Counted from the stretch's first letter, positions 16,618 through 25,559 are shown. The stretch is 64,000 bases of DNA from Thermococcus gammatolerans EJ3 (GCF_000022365.1 NC_012804.1:1798001-1862000), one strand, 5' to 3'. Notes: generated by a model from the sequence alone, not told the origin. Made by a program: numbers and translations.

Positions 16618-17371
16618 TGCCTTCACCCCACTCCTTAACGAGAAGTGCTATTACCTCCATCCTGTTTTTAATGTCTTTGTCCGTCACCATCCCCCAGATG
16701 ATGTCCTTCTTCCTCAGTATCCCCTGGAACATCTCGAGGATTTGATGGGCTTCCCTCAGAGCAACGTCGTCTCGGGCGAGGGTCATGATGATCCCCCTGT
16801 CCCAGATCCCCCAGTGCCAGCTGAGATCCACGCTCCGCAGGAGCCTTATTATTCCAACGTTGCCCCCCCTGACCACCGAGAAAAAGTCCGCGTAGTCGAC
16901 GTTTATGAGCATCTGCCCCTCCAGGTTCCGGATGAGTGAGCTGAGGGCCCGGGCTATTGATCCCGATGCTTCCTTGTAGGCCTCGCTCAGAGGTTTCCTC
17001 TCGTCAAAGAACTCCCAGAGGGAATCGTAAAAGACTGTGTCAAAAAGCCCCGCCCATTGCGGTTTCTTTTCCTTAACGAGTTCCCTCGCGGGCGTGAAAA
17101 CGTAGGCCAGCCGCGTGGCACCCTCAGGAATGCTATCGATGATCAACCTGAGTATCTCCACGTTGATTGGTTTGTCCTCCGTGAGGATCCAGACTATCGA
17201 GTCCTCGGGAACGGTCGAGAAGAAGAGGGGAACCCTTCTCATGTACTCCTCGGTTCTCAGAAGGTATCTACCGGGGTTTATGTTCACCTTAATGGAATCC
17301 ACAGTTATTTCATTAACCACCTTCGAACCGGCCCCACCTATTCCAACAAAAACGTGTGTAAAGCCTATCAC
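16595..17371 (-). CDS. Degenerate FtsZ/tubulin-family protein
   Basis: 258 residues. The N-terminus HVFVGIGGAGSKVVNEI (residues 6-22) matches the FtsZ T1 loop region. PLSEAYKEASGSIARALSSL followed by GQMLINVDYADFFSVVRGGN matches the FtsZ segment leading into the T7 loop, with the catalytic-type motif NVDYAD at 157-162. KKDIIWGMVTDKDIKNRMEV near 221-240 matches the C-terminal domain. The GGGTGTG T4 loop, essential for holding GTP phosphates, is missing; residues 58-70 read SIVWILTEDKPIN instead, and the protein is about 100 residues shorter than FtsZ. The GTG start is uncertain since GGAGG lies unusually close. It starts 40 bp after hps-phi and overlaps the HAD gene. Confidence 0.8.
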   Translation of the reverse strand: MIGFTHVFVGIGGAGSKVVNEITVDSIKVNINPGRYLLRTEEYMRRVPLFFSTVPEDSIVWILTEDKPINVEILRLIIDSIPEGATRLAYVFTPARELVKEKKPQWAGLFDTVFYDSLWEFFDERKPLSEAYKEASGSIARALSSLIRNLEGQMLINVDYADFFSVVRGGNVGIIRLLRSVDLSWHWGIWDRGIIMTLARDDVALREAHQILEMFQGILRKKDIIWGMVTDKDIKNRMEVIALLVKEWGEGNDKGGAL

Positions 17372-17410
17372 CGCTCCTCCCAATATGGAGAGGGAAAAGG
17401 AGTTAATAAA

Positions 17411-18631
17411 TCATTCGAGGGTCGCGTGCTTTCTCTTCATGTCCTTCTCGGTCTTCTGGAACGTTGCCATCAGGAGGGCTATTATTCCGTCGAGGAATAT
17501 CATGGTTGAGTCCTCGAAGAGGGTTCCCATCGGTGCGATCCACTTGTATTGGGTGAGCATCTGCCTCGCTATGTAATCAGTTGGAACGTCCGTCTTCGCC
17601 CTTCCGGGGATCTCAACGACGACATCGGCCAGTTTTCCGAGAGTTGAGTTGGCATAGGATGTTATCGCCGCTATCTTGCCCCCCTGCTCCTTGGCTATCC
17701 TGGCGGCATCTACTATGCTCTGGGTCTCACCGGAGCCGCTGATGGCTATGAGCAGATCCCCCGGCTCGAAGGCTGGTGTTATCGTCTCGCCGACGACGTA
17801 GACGTTGAAGTCAAGGTGCATGAGCCTCATCGCGAAGGCCTTGCCGACCAGACCGCTCCTTCCCGCGCCGTAGATGAATATCTTGTTGGCCCCTATCATT
17901 GCATCGACGAAACCGCGAACCTGCTCGAGCTTTAGGCTCTCCGCCACACCCTTGATGTGATCGAGTATGTCGAGCATGGCTTTCTTTATTGTCATCATGT
18001 ATTCTCCCCAGAAGAGGTCTATGATCTGCCTCGTGACTTTCTCCGGATCCTTGGCCTTCGTTATGGCGCTGCCAACTATTATTATGGTTGCACCAAGTTC
18101 TATGACCTTGGGAATAGTCTCAAGGTTCAGCCCTCCGGCAACGGCCACGGGGACGTTCACGGCCTTAACGACCTTTTCGAGATCCTCAAGCGGGCTCTTG
18201 CCCTGCATCTGCTCGTCTATGCCGGTGTGTACGAGTATGTAGTGTACACCCATCTTCTCGAGTTCTTTGGCTCTCTTAACCTTATCCTTAACCCCTATCA
18301 GGTCAACCATGACCCTGATTCCATAGCGTCTTGCGACGTCAACCGCGTCCTTGATTGTTTTGTCGTCGGCCACACCGAGAATAGAAACAACGTCGGCACC
18401 GTGCCTCGCGGCCATTTCGACCTCCAGAGCGCCGGTGTCCATAGTCTTCAAGTCGGCGACGATCTTCCTGTCCGGGAAGCGTCTCTTGAGAAGTTCAACA
18501 GCCCTCATTCCTTCCTTCTTGATGAGTGGTGTTCCAACCTCAAGCCAGTGCGCACCGCCGCGGGCGGCCTTCTCCGCGATAGAAAGAGCCTGATCTATAT
18601 CTGTAACGTCGAGTGCCACCTGGAGTATCAT
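17411..18631 (-). CDS. hps-phi: Fused 3-hexulose-6-phosphate synthase / 6-phospho-3-hexuloisomerase
   Basis: Bifunctional ribulose monophosphate pathway enzyme of 406 residues. Residues 1-208 are the HPS barrel of the orotidine-decarboxylase superfamily (VADLKTMDTGALEVEMAARHGAD, GGLNLETIPKVIELGATIIIVGSAI). Residues 215-406 are the SIS-domain PHI isomerase (GAGRSGLVGKAFAMRLMHL, ISGSGETQS). Thermococcales use it in reverse to make ribulose 5-phosphate from fructose 6-phosphate, replacing the pentose phosphate pathway. First gene of a five-gene operon that continues with the FtsZ-like protein. Confidence 0.97.
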   Translation of the reverse strand: MILQVALDVTDIDQALSIAEKAARGGAHWLEVGTPLIKKEGMRAVELLKRRFPDRKIVADLKTMDTGALEVEMAARHGADVVSILGVADDKTIKDAVDVARRYGIRVMVDLIGVKDKVKRAKELEKMGVHYILVHTGIDEQMQGKSPLEDLEKVVKAVNVPVAVAGGLNLETIPKVIELGATIIIVGSAITKAKDPEKVTRQIIDLFWGEYMMTIKKAMLDILDHIKGVAESLKLEQVRGFVDAMIGANKIFIYGAGRSGLVGKAFAMRLMHLDFNVYVVGETITPAFEPGDLLIAISGSGETQSIVDAARIAKEQGGKIAAITSYANSTLGKLADVVVEIPGRAKTDVPTDYIARQMLTQYKWIAPMGTLFEDSTMIFLDGIIALLMATFQKTEKDMKRKHATLE

Positions 18632-18674
18632 CTCCCCGCCTCCGAGGATTTTTCAGTGGTGGGTTGTCAGGTTT

Positions 18675-18683
18675 ACTTTTAAA
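18675..18683 (-). promoter_or_regulatory. TATA box of the hps-phi operon
   Basis: AGGTTTAAAAGTAAAC on the minus strand, about 45 bp before the ATG; expected leader about 23 nt. Confidence 0.55.
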
Positions 18684-18714
18684 CCTTTGGTGGTGTCGTT
18701 GTCTTTGTACATTT

Positions 18715-18770
18715 TTATGTCAAATAACGGCTTCCATCTTTGTAACGTTTCGAAGTTTGTTTTGACATAA
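18715..18770. promoter_or_regulatory. Widely spaced inverted repeat in divergent promoter region
   Basis: TTATGTCAAA at 18715-18724 and its exact reverse complement TTTGACATAA at 18761-18770, 36 bp apart, lie between the divergent promoters of hps-phi and the TRAP operon. This could be a regulator site with two half-operators on the same face of DNA, or chance in an A+T-rich tract. No binding protein is identified. Confidence 0.35.
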
Positions 18771-18848
18771 CTGGATTTATCTACGCAAAATTTTATTGAG
18801 GACTTCATTTGATGAAACTCACACGATTTACCCGTTGGTAAACGTAAA

Positions 18849-18857
18849 GTATATAAC
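18849..18857 (+). promoter_or_regulatory. TATA box of the TRAP transporter operon
   Basis: AAAGTATATAACC about 75 bp before the ATG at 18929; a leader of roughly 48 nt containing GGGAGGAATG as ribosome site would follow. Confidence 0.55.
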
Positions 18858-18928
18858 CGATCGCATACACAATATTTGACGTTAATGTACGCTTTAGTTG
18901 TTTGGACAAGGTTTGGGAGGAATGAAGA

Positions 18929-19915
18929 ATGAAATGGGCTGCAGTTGGATTGATAGTGGCGTTGGTGCTGGCAACCGTTGCCGTCGGTTGCATTCAGGGG
19001 GAAGAGAAGAAGACGGAGACAATAACTATATACACCGGTGGTACCAGTGGCGTCTACTTCCCCCTCGGTTCCAAGTACGCGGAGATATTGAATAAGAATG
19101 GAATCAACGCGAAAGCCGTCACAAGTGGAGCGAGCGTTACCAACGCCAAGGCAATAGGAGAGGGCAAAGCCCAGGCAGCTATCCTCCAGAACGACGTTGC
19201 TTACTATGCTTACCACGGTCTCTACATGTTCGAAGGAAAGGCCATCACGAAGCTCAGGGGAGTTGCGGCACTTTACCCCGAGACAGTCCAGTTTGTGGTT
19301 CTGGCTGACAGCGATATCCAGAGCCTTGAGGACCTGAAGGGCAAGAAGGTCGCAATAGGTGCTCCTGGAAGCGGTACCGCCGTCGCTGCCGAGCAGATCC
19401 TCAAGGCCGCAGGCGTTTGGGACAGCATCGAGAAGGTTAACCAGAAGTTCAGTGAGGCCGCCCAGAGCCTCAAGCTCCATCAGATCGATGCTGCCGTCAT
19501 AGTCTCCGGTGCTCCCACCCCGGCTGTTAACCAGATCGCTCAGCAGACCCCTGTTAGAGTTCTTCCGATTCCGGACGAGATCCTCAACAAGCTGAAGGAT
19601 GAGGGTTACATATTCTACGTCAGGCAGATCCTCCCGAAGGACACCTACAACGGAATGCAGGAGGACACCCCGACAGTCGCCGTTAAGGCCATGCTCGCGG
19701 TCAGCGCGGACCTCTCCGAGGACACAGTTTACAAGATGACCAAGATACTCTTCGACAACCTCGATGAGCTCCACAAGGTTCACGCCAAGACCAAGTACAT
19801 AAGCCTCGACACGGCCCTTGATGGTATGAGCATACCGCTCCACCCAGGGGCATACAAGTACTACAAGGAGAAGGGCCTTCAGATTCCCGACGACCTTAAA
19901 CCGCCCAGCGGGTGA
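18929..19915 (+). CDS. TAXI-family TRAP transporter solute-binding lipoprotein
   Basis: 328 residues. A signal peptide ends in a lipobox (LATVAVGC) with the lipid-bearing cysteine at position 21. The TAXI signature TIYTGGTSGVYFPLGSKYAEIL follows, with VTSGASVTNAKAIGEGKAQ and KVAIGAPGSGTAVAAEQIL further on. It captures a small organic acid-like solute outside the membrane and hands it to the fused permease encoded two genes downstream. Substrate not predictable; family members handle glutamate or dicarboxylates. A long reading frame on the opposite strand is a coding shadow. Confidence 0.95.
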   Translation: MKWAAVGLIVALVLATVAVGCIQGEEKKTETITIYTGGTSGVYFPLGSKYAEILNKNGINAKAVTSGASVTNAKAIGEGKAQAAILQNDVAYYAYHGLYMFEGKAITKLRGVAALYPETVQFVVLADSDIQSLEDLKGKKVAIGAPGSGTAVAAEQILKAAGVWDSIEKVNQKFSEAAQSLKLHQIDAAVIVSGAPTPAVNQIAQQTPVRVLPIPDEILNKLKDEGYIFYVRQILPKDTYNGMQEDTPTVAVKAMLAVSADLSEDTVYKMTKILFDNLDELHKVHAKTKYISLDTALDGMSIPLHPGAYKYYKEKGLQIPDDLKPPSG

Positions 19916-19921
19916 GGGTAG

Positions 19922-20368
19922 TTGAAAAAGTTTCTTTTCTTTTTTGTCCTTTCAATCATCCCTATTTTCCTGCTTCCAGTTAACTGTCTCGTCATAAGCG
20001 ACGGTAACCACGAGCGGGTTTATTCCCTGGGTGTTCACAACGTTACCATCCGTTACATCCATAGCGTTGAGAGGAGCACTGTGATAGAGGTCCTTCAGGT
20101 AAACTCCAGCGGAATTTACGCCAGGGAGATGTGGTGGAAGGATTTCGGGGCGGGCCTTCCCGAAGACATACAGTTCATGAAAGACGGGTTTTACGTCAAG
20201 AAAATAGAGATTCCCCTCGGGAAGAGCCTAGACTTCTGGTTTATCCCCCTAAACCGGGCCAGGATATACGTCGATGGTAACTTGGTGCTCCAGCCAAAGT
20301 CAGAGGTGCTCGTTCACTTCCGTGTGGAAAGATGCATGCTGATTCAGAAAGCTGTTGGGAGGTGTTAA
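19922..20368 (+). CDS. DUF1850 protein of the TRAP-TAXI operon
   Basis: 148 residues starting at a TTG six bases after the TAXI stop, with GAGGGTAG as ribosome site. An N-terminal hydrophobic segment of about 22 residues is a signal peptide or anchor. RYIHSVERSTVIEV and MWWKDFGAGLPED are typical of DUF1850, a family almost always found between TAXI binding proteins and their fused permeases. Its exact role in transport is not established. Confidence 0.87.
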   Translation: MKKFLFFFVLSIIPIFLLPVNCLVISDGNHERVYSLGVHNVTIRYIHSVERSTVIEVLQVNSSGIYAREMWWKDFGAGLPEDIQFMKDGFYVKKIEIPLGKSLDFWFIPLNRARIYVDGNLVLQPKSEVLVHFRVERCMLIQKAVGRC

Positions 20369-20369
20369 T

Positions 20370-22667
20370 ATGGTTGAGAACAAAGAGATTCCGGTTGAAA
20401 AGGCCGAAGTTATTATTGAGAGAACCAGAAAGCTCCCCCCAATCCTTGAAAAGGTCATAACAGCTGCCGCGATACTAATCGGTATTTATGAAATCCTGTT
20501 CATATTTAACTTCAACTACACACTCTACGATATGTTCTCCCGCATGGGAATAAAGATGGGCTTCCTGAAGACGACATTTCAAACGAAGCAGGGTGAAGCC
20601 TTCGTTATGGCCATGATCCTCCTTATCACATACCTCCTGTATCCCGTTAAAAAGGACAGAAAGCACCTCGAAAAGGTGCAGTTCTACGATTACATACTGG
20701 CGGCCCTAGGTGTTGTGTCCGCGTTCTATCTGTTCATTGTGTACCCGAGGTACACCGAATTCGCGGACGTCTATATGAGGGACGTTTTCTTCGGGATCCT
20801 GGCTATAATCCTCGTTCTTGAGGCCACGAGAAGGGTCCTGGGGTGGGTTCTCCCCCTCGTTGTTACGGTGTTCCTCGTGTACGGTATCTACAACATAAAC
20901 TTCGACTGGATTCGCTTCACCCAGCAACTCTACTTTGATGAGGGAATCTTTGGCATTCCCTTCTTTGTTATGACCATATACGTCTTCGCCTTCGTGTTCT
21001 TCGGTGCGTTCCTGCTCAAGATAGGCATCAGTGATTACATAACGGAGTTTATGATAACTCTCTTCGGTAAGAGACCTGGCGGGCCGGCAAAGGCAGCCGT
21101 CGTGGCAAGTGGTCTCATGGGCACGGTGAGTGGATCGAGCGTCGCCAACGTCCTCACAACCGGCACCTTTACCATCCCCCTGATGAAAAAGGCCGGTTAT
21201 CCCCCCGAGATAGCCGGTGCCGTTGAGCCGGTGGCGTCAACGGGCGGTCAGCTGATGCCGCCGATAATGGGTGCGGCCGCGTTCATAATGGCCGAGTTCC
21301 TTGGCGTGCCCTACAACAAGCTCATAATCGCCGCTGTCATACCGGCACTGGTCTACTACTCCGGAGTTTACCTTTTCATTGATCTCGAAACCAAGAGGCT
21401 CGGCCTCAAGGGAATGCCTACGGAGCAATTTGCACCGCTGAGGTACTTTATTCGGAAGCTCTATATCCTCCTGCCCATAGTGGTCATAACAGTTGCCCTC
21501 GTCTGGGGAATCGCTCCACACATATCGGCAATATCTTCACTCGGCGTTGCCATCTGGGTCGCCTGGATTTCCAAGGACAGGATCAAAGGACACGAGGGGC
21601 TGTACGTTGCAGTGGTTTTGATAACAATACTTCTCATGTTCACCGGCAAAGCAATATCTACCCCCGTTGCAGGGGTTCTGGTTCTCTTGGGCCTCGCCCT
21701 GATAGCTATGGCCTACCTCACCGATCTGGTTGAGTTCAACGAAAAGCTCTACATCAGCCTGCTCTTCATATTCTTCATTGCCCTCGTCAAATACCTCGAG
21801 ATGAACAAAGAGCAGATACTCCTGCTCAGCGGTGTCATGGGAATAGTCTTCTCGATGATCGTGGGTTATATCTCCAAGAGCGAGGAAGGCAAGGAGATGT
21901 ACCGGGCGACGTATGAATCGATGATCGACGCGGGCAGGACCAGCACGAGCGTTATGCTTGCAGCCGCCAGCGCGGGACTTATCCAGGGTGTCCTAACGAT
22001 GACCGGTCTCATCACGAGCCTTGGCTACCGGCTCGTTGACCTTACTGCGGGCAACCTGTGGCTACTCCTCATTCTGACGATGGTGTTCAGCCTCATACTC
22101 GGAATGGGCGTGCCCACGACGGCCAACTACATCATAACATCGCTGGTCGCCGCTCCGGCAATCTACAACGCGGTCTCAAACATTCAGCCCTACAACCTCA
22201 ACGTTCCCGGCTACGGAACAAGTATAGCCCTCCTTGCGGCCCACTTCTTCGTGTTCTACTTCGGAATCCTTGCCGATGTCACTCCGCCGGTGGCACTGGC
22301 AAGCTACGCTGGTTCCGCCCTGGCAGGGGGTGAATTCTGGAAGACGGCAATGAACGCCGTCAAGTACGCGCTGGCGGGGTACATAGGACCGTACATATAC
22401 TTCACCCATCCGGAGATGTTCATCATAACCGTCCAGGATTGGACGGTAAAGACCGCACTAACGGTCGTCTACGACTTCGGGGCAACGCTGCTCGTCATGT
22501 ACCTGCTGGCGATAGCCCTTACAGGGTGGTTTGGAAAGCACATAAGAAAAGAACTGAGGGCTCTTGCGGGAGTAGTGGGCCTGCTCTCGGCATCCCTGCA
22601 CCCAATACCCGTTGCCATAGGCGCCGCTACGGTACTCTTCCTGAAGTTCCTCGGCCGAGAGCTCTGA
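20370..22667 (+). CDS. TRAP transporter fused permease (DctQM-type, TAXI-associated)
   Basis: 765 residues with many hydrophobic segments across the whole length. The start ATG follows GGAGGTG and five bases; the upstream codon in frame lies inside the DUF1850 gene. The large-subunit signature GLMGTVSGSSVANVLTTGTFTIPLMKKAGY is near residue 250, and GMGVPTTANYI near residue 580. The smaller DctQ-like domain is fused at the N-terminus, as in TAXI systems. It drives ion-coupled uptake of the solute bound by the lipoprotein. Only one base separates it from the DUF1850 stop. Confidence 0.95.
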   Translation: MVENKEIPVEKAEVIIERTRKLPPILEKVITAAAILIGIYEILFIFNFNYTLYDMFSRMGIKMGFLKTTFQTKQGEAFVMAMILLITYLLYPVKKDRKHLEKVQFYDYILAALGVVSAFYLFIVYPRYTEFADVYMRDVFFGILAIILVLEATRRVLGWVLPLVVTVFLVYGIYNINFDWIRFTQQLYFDEGIFGIPFFVMTIYVFAFVFFGAFLLKIGISDYITEFMITLFGKRPGGPAKAAVVASGLMGTVSGSSVANVLTTGTFTIPLMKKAGYPPEIAGAVEPVASTGGQLMPPIMGAAAFIMAEFLGVPYNKLIIAAVIPALVYYSGVYLFIDLETKRLGLKGMPTEQFAPLRYFIRKLYILLPIVVITVALVWGIAPHISAISSLGVAIWVAWISKDRIKGHEGLYVAVVLITILLMFTGKAISTPVAGVLVLLGLALIAMAYLTDLVEFNEKLYISLLFIFFIALVKYLEMNKEQILLLSGVMGIVFSMIVGYISKSEEGKEMYRATYESMIDAGRTSTSVMLAAASAGLIQGVLTMTGLITSLGYRLVDLTAGNLWLLLILTMVFSLILGMGVPTTANYIITSLVAAPAIYNAVSNIQPYNLNVPGYGTSIALLAAHFFVFYFGILADVTPPVALASYAGSALAGGEFWKTAMNAVKYALAGYIGPYIYFTHPEMFIITVQDWTVKTALTVVYDFGATLLVMYLLAIALTGWFGKHIRKELRALAGVVGLLSASLHPIPVAIGAATVLFLKFLGREL

Positions 22668-22722
22668 TTTCTTTTCTGCTTTTCTATTCTCTTTACAGTG
22701 CAGTTTGGGAAAAGATAAAGGG

Positions 22723-23931
22723 TCAGTACAGCATGACCTCGAAGCCGAGCTCACTCAGCAGATCCGCAAGCTCCTCGCTGTCAACGTAAGCCAGAAGGTG
22801 GTGATTCCCTATCGTCCCGTCCACGAAGTCCTTCGCCTCTTCCACCCTGAGCCTGACCTGCGTTCTGCACCGGTTCTCACTCCTCTCAGTCCCGACTACC
22901 TCAACACCCGCCACGATGGCCTTTCTTCCACGTACCTTCAAAAGCGAGGCCTTTCCCCGGGGCATCTCCACGGCAACGCCGACACCCGTTCCGCTTTCAA
23001 AGTGAGTTCTGAGAACGTATCCCCCCAGCAGAGGAGCCGTGCAGTGGGCTAGGATAAGGTAGTCGTCACCGTAGTCCGCGATATTTCCCATAAAGGCAGG
23101 TTTGTCGAAGAACTTTCTGACGAGCAGCATGCCGAGCAGTGAATTCAGCTCGCCCTCGCAGGCCGCGGGAATCCCCTCCGTGTTGAAAATCGCCAGGGCC
23201 AGGCAGGGTGTTGTTCCGATCTTTCCGATGAGGTCGAAGCAGCCGATTGTGAAGCCGTCCAGTTTGTAGTCCCCGATTATTTTTTTGAGGGCAAGGTAAA
23301 CCCGCCCCGCCTTTGCAAGGGACTTCCTGTCGGGTTCTTTTATCTCACGTGCATTCTCAACGATTTTCTCTATCACTTCAAGACCTTCTTCCTCGTTGGT
23401 GTCTTCGTAATACTCGTAGAACTTCTTCAGACTTATGTGGACGTAGGGTAGCTCGAATCGTTCGTTGATGAGCCACGGTGACACCCTGCCGATCAGACCA
23501 AGACGAACCCGGAGAAACTTCTCAAAAAGCTCCGCCGAGTCTTCGTACCCGAGTAAAGCCGCCTTCAACTCGTCTTTTTCCTTAACGAGGGTGGCCGGAA
23601 TGAGCCTTTCCCTGAAGTACTCCCTCAGTTCAATACCGGCGGCGATAGAATTGTTGAAGGGATCACCGTATATTATGATCGGTTTTCTGTAAACTGCAAA
23701 CTCTTTTAGCCCGTTCTCAGTTCCCCCAGTTAGAGGATAGAGCACCAGAACGTCCGCTTTATTTAGATCAACTTCCTCTTTGACCCTCTTGAAGTCGGAC
23801 TTGGTCGATACAAAAAGGCCGCCCATTATCTCGTGTTCCCTCGCGAGGCAGTTGAGGAACTCAGAGGCTTTCCTCTCAAACGCCTTGGGATCCGCGAGTT
23901 CGCTAACTCCGAAGATGACACCAACCTTCAC
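22723..23931 (-). CDS. L-fucose/L-arabinose isomerase-like protein
   Basis: 402 residues with the fold of sugar isomerases such as FucI and AraA. GVIFGVSELADPKAFERKA at the start and TIGCFDLIGKIGTTPCLALAIFNTEGIPAACEGEL near residues 230-265 are the recognisable stretches; the acid-rich metal site (ACEGEL, NIADYGDD, AHCTAP) is present. The natural substrate of these archaeal homologues is unknown. Convergent with the TRAP operon, leaving 55 bp between stops. No regulatory gene nearby. Confidence 0.85.
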   Translation of the reverse strand: MKVGVIFGVSELADPKAFERKASEFLNCLAREHEIMGGLFVSTKSDFKRVKEEVDLNKADVLVLYPLTGGTENGLKEFAVYRKPIIIYGDPFNNSIAAGIELREYFRERLIPATLVKEKDELKAALLGYEDSAELFEKFLRVRLGLIGRVSPWLINERFELPYVHISLKKFYEYYEDTNEEEGLEVIEKIVENAREIKEPDRKSLAKAGRVYLALKKIIGDYKLDGFTIGCFDLIGKIGTTPCLALAIFNTEGIPAACEGELNSLLGMLLVRKFFDKPAFMGNIADYGDDYLILAHCTAPLLGGYVLRTHFESGTGVGVAVEMPRGKASLLKVRGRKAIVAGVEVVGTERSENRCRTQVRLRVEEAKDFVDGTIGNHHLLAYVDSEELADLLSELGFEVMLY

Positions 23932-24010
23932 GCTACCATCCCTCCCCTTGGGTCAGCGATCTTCGGCTTCAGCACTTATGAACCTTTCTTTCTAACCTCC
24001 TGTGGAAAGG

Positions 24011-24019
24011 TATAAATAA
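24011..24019 (+). promoter_or_regulatory. TATA box of lipoprotein gene
   Basis: GGTATAAATAAAAAG about 40 bp before the ATG at 24053; a short leader with GGGGGAATCCCC follows. Confidence 0.5.
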
Positions 24020-24052
24020 AAAGCGATCCAACATTTTGATGGGGGAATCCCC

Positions 24053-25030
24053 ATGAAGGGGAGGACAATCTATGCGGCGATAATTCTCTTTGTTCTTATT
24101 GCTGGGATTGCTTCCAGCGGATGTATTGGGGGGAGCAGGGAGAAAAGCTGGCTTGAGCTGGTTCCATCGGACGCGATAGTGGCGGGCGTTTTCGACATGA
24201 GCACGGTAAAAGAGGCCGCCTTTGAGGAGCTTATGAAGAACCTCAGTCTCTACCCCAAGTACGAGTCCCTAAGGGAGAACGTTCTGAACGAGACGGGTGT
24301 GGACATAGCGACACTATCGAGGGCCATCTTCGCTGTGAGAGGGTACGACGAGGAAACCCAGCAGCCGAAGATGGCGATATACGTTGAGGGGAGCGTGGAC
24401 GTCGAAAAGGTCAAAGGTAAGATCGAGGGGCTCAACGAGACGATCCATCACGCCAAGTACAGGGGCGTTGATGAGTACCTCGACAGCAAAAACTGGGGGG
24501 TGGCTATCAGCGAGAACTACATCATCGTGGGGGATAAGGACACGATTGAGGAGGTGATCGACCTCATTCACGGCGAGGGGAAGTGGGCCAAACAGTACAG
24601 GGAGATTGTTAAAAAGGTCGGTTCAGGAAACCTGATAGCGGTTTACGACTTTCGTGCGCTTATGAATCTCACGTCCTCGGAGCGTGAATCAAGTGAGCTC
24701 TCCACGCCTATTCCCCTCGGGACAATGGAGGAGAGCGTCAAATACGGTGCATTTAAGTTCGTGCTGACGAACGGCAACTACTCCTTCAGGGTGGTTCTGG
24801 AGATGGACAGCCCGACTGACGCCTCCGACATGGCAAAACAGTTGAGAGGTTTCATCTCACTCCTCGACCTCAAATTCTCTCAAGAGGGGAGATCGGCCCT
24901 CGTTGAGATACTGAGGGACATTGAGATATCAACGTCCGAGAACTTTGTCTTAATCGACCTCACCGTGTCCGGAAAGCAACTTGAAGAACTCCTCACGTAT
25001 GAAGCCATTCCAAAGGCAACTCTGGGCTGA
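24053..25030 (+). CDS. Uncharacterised membrane-anchored lipoprotein
   Basis: 325 residues. The signal peptide ends in IASSGC, making C24 the probable lipidated residue, so the protein faces outwards. The mature part starts SWLELVPSDAIVAGVFDMSTVKEAAFEELM, a pattern (a quantity at the surface compared in VDVEKVKGKIEGLNETIHHAKY, then ISENYIIVGDKDTIEEVIDLIHG) seen in DUF3352-like proteins that have repeated alpha-beta units. No catalytic residues identified. Monocistronic; the next gene is convergent. Confidence 0.75.
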   Translation: MKGRTIYAAIILFVLIAGIASSGCIGGSREKSWLELVPSDAIVAGVFDMSTVKEAAFEELMKNLSLYPKYESLRENVLNETGVDIATLSRAIFAVRGYDEETQQPKMAIYVEGSVDVEKVKGKIEGLNETIHHAKYRGVDEYLDSKNWGVAISENYIIVGDKDTIEEVIDLIHGEGKWAKQYREIVKKVGSGNLIAVYDFRALMNLTSSERESSELSTPIPLGTMEESVKYGAFKFVLTNGNYSFRVVLEMDSPTDASDMAKQLRGFISLLDLKFSQEGRSALVEILRDIEISTSENFVLIDLTVSGKQLEELLTYEAIPKATLG

Positions 25031-25072
25031 TCCATCTTTTTTTAACTCTTTGACCCCTAAAAAATGAAAAGG

Positions 25073-25498
25073 TCATTTCAACCGCTCTAGGATTATCGCC
25101 GGGCAGACTTTAACGACACCGTCGATCTTTCCAATCTTGTTAGAGATGATGTCGGAGAGATCGTTGCCGTCCTTGGCCCATACCTCCGCCATTATCATGT
25201 GATCCCCGCTCGTGAGGTAGACGCTCCTCACAAACTCGAACTCCTTGAGCTTGCTGGCGACCTCGAATATTTTCTCTGGGAGCGTGTCGATCCCAGTTAA
25301 ACTCACGAGGTTGTAGCCGAGCTTTGACGGGTCGATGACGATCGTGTACTGCTTTATAACCCCTGCCTCTTCAAGAGCCCTTACACGCTTCCTAACGGCA
25401 GTCTCGCTTATGCCCAGCACTTTGGCTATCTCTGTGAAGGGCGTTCTTGCATCCTTGGTAAGCATCTCGATTATTATCTTGTCCCTCTCGTCGAGCAA
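25073..25498 (-). CDS. lrpA: Lrp/AsnC-family transcription regulator LrpA
   Basis: 141 residues, a close match in my memory to Pyrococcus furiosus LrpA in length and sequence. The winged-helix region is [30 protein letters not shown] (residues 18-47), and the ligand-binding RAM domain follows ([20 protein letters not shown]). The start is a TTG after GGAGGTGA and five bases, giving [13 protein letters not shown], which aligns with P. furiosus; an upstream GTG is inside the ribosome site. P. furiosus LrpA represses its own promoter, so the same is likely here. Confidence 0.92.
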   Translation of the reverse strand: MLDERDKIIIEMLTKDARTPFTEIAKVLGISETAVRKRVRALEEAGVIKQYTIVIDPSKLGYNLVSLTGIDTLPEKIFEVASKLKEFEFVRSVYLTSGDHMIMAEVWAKDGNDLSDIISNKIGKIDGVVKVCPAIILERLK

Positions 25499-25559
25499 CT
25501 TTTTCACCTCCTACCTAATATCGAACTAGGATGTTATGATTTATTAACTTAGCGGTTCT

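Noticed and set aside
18632-18928. Thermococcales glycolytic motif (TATCAC-N5-GTGATA) upstream of hps-phi
   Set aside because: Looked for it there and in other promoter regions by eye; no full copy seen.
18653-19843. 396-codon open frame on the minus strand
   Set aside because: It is antisense to the TAXI lipoprotein gene, which has a lipobox, ribosome site and family motifs; the antisense frame has none and runs into the promoter region.
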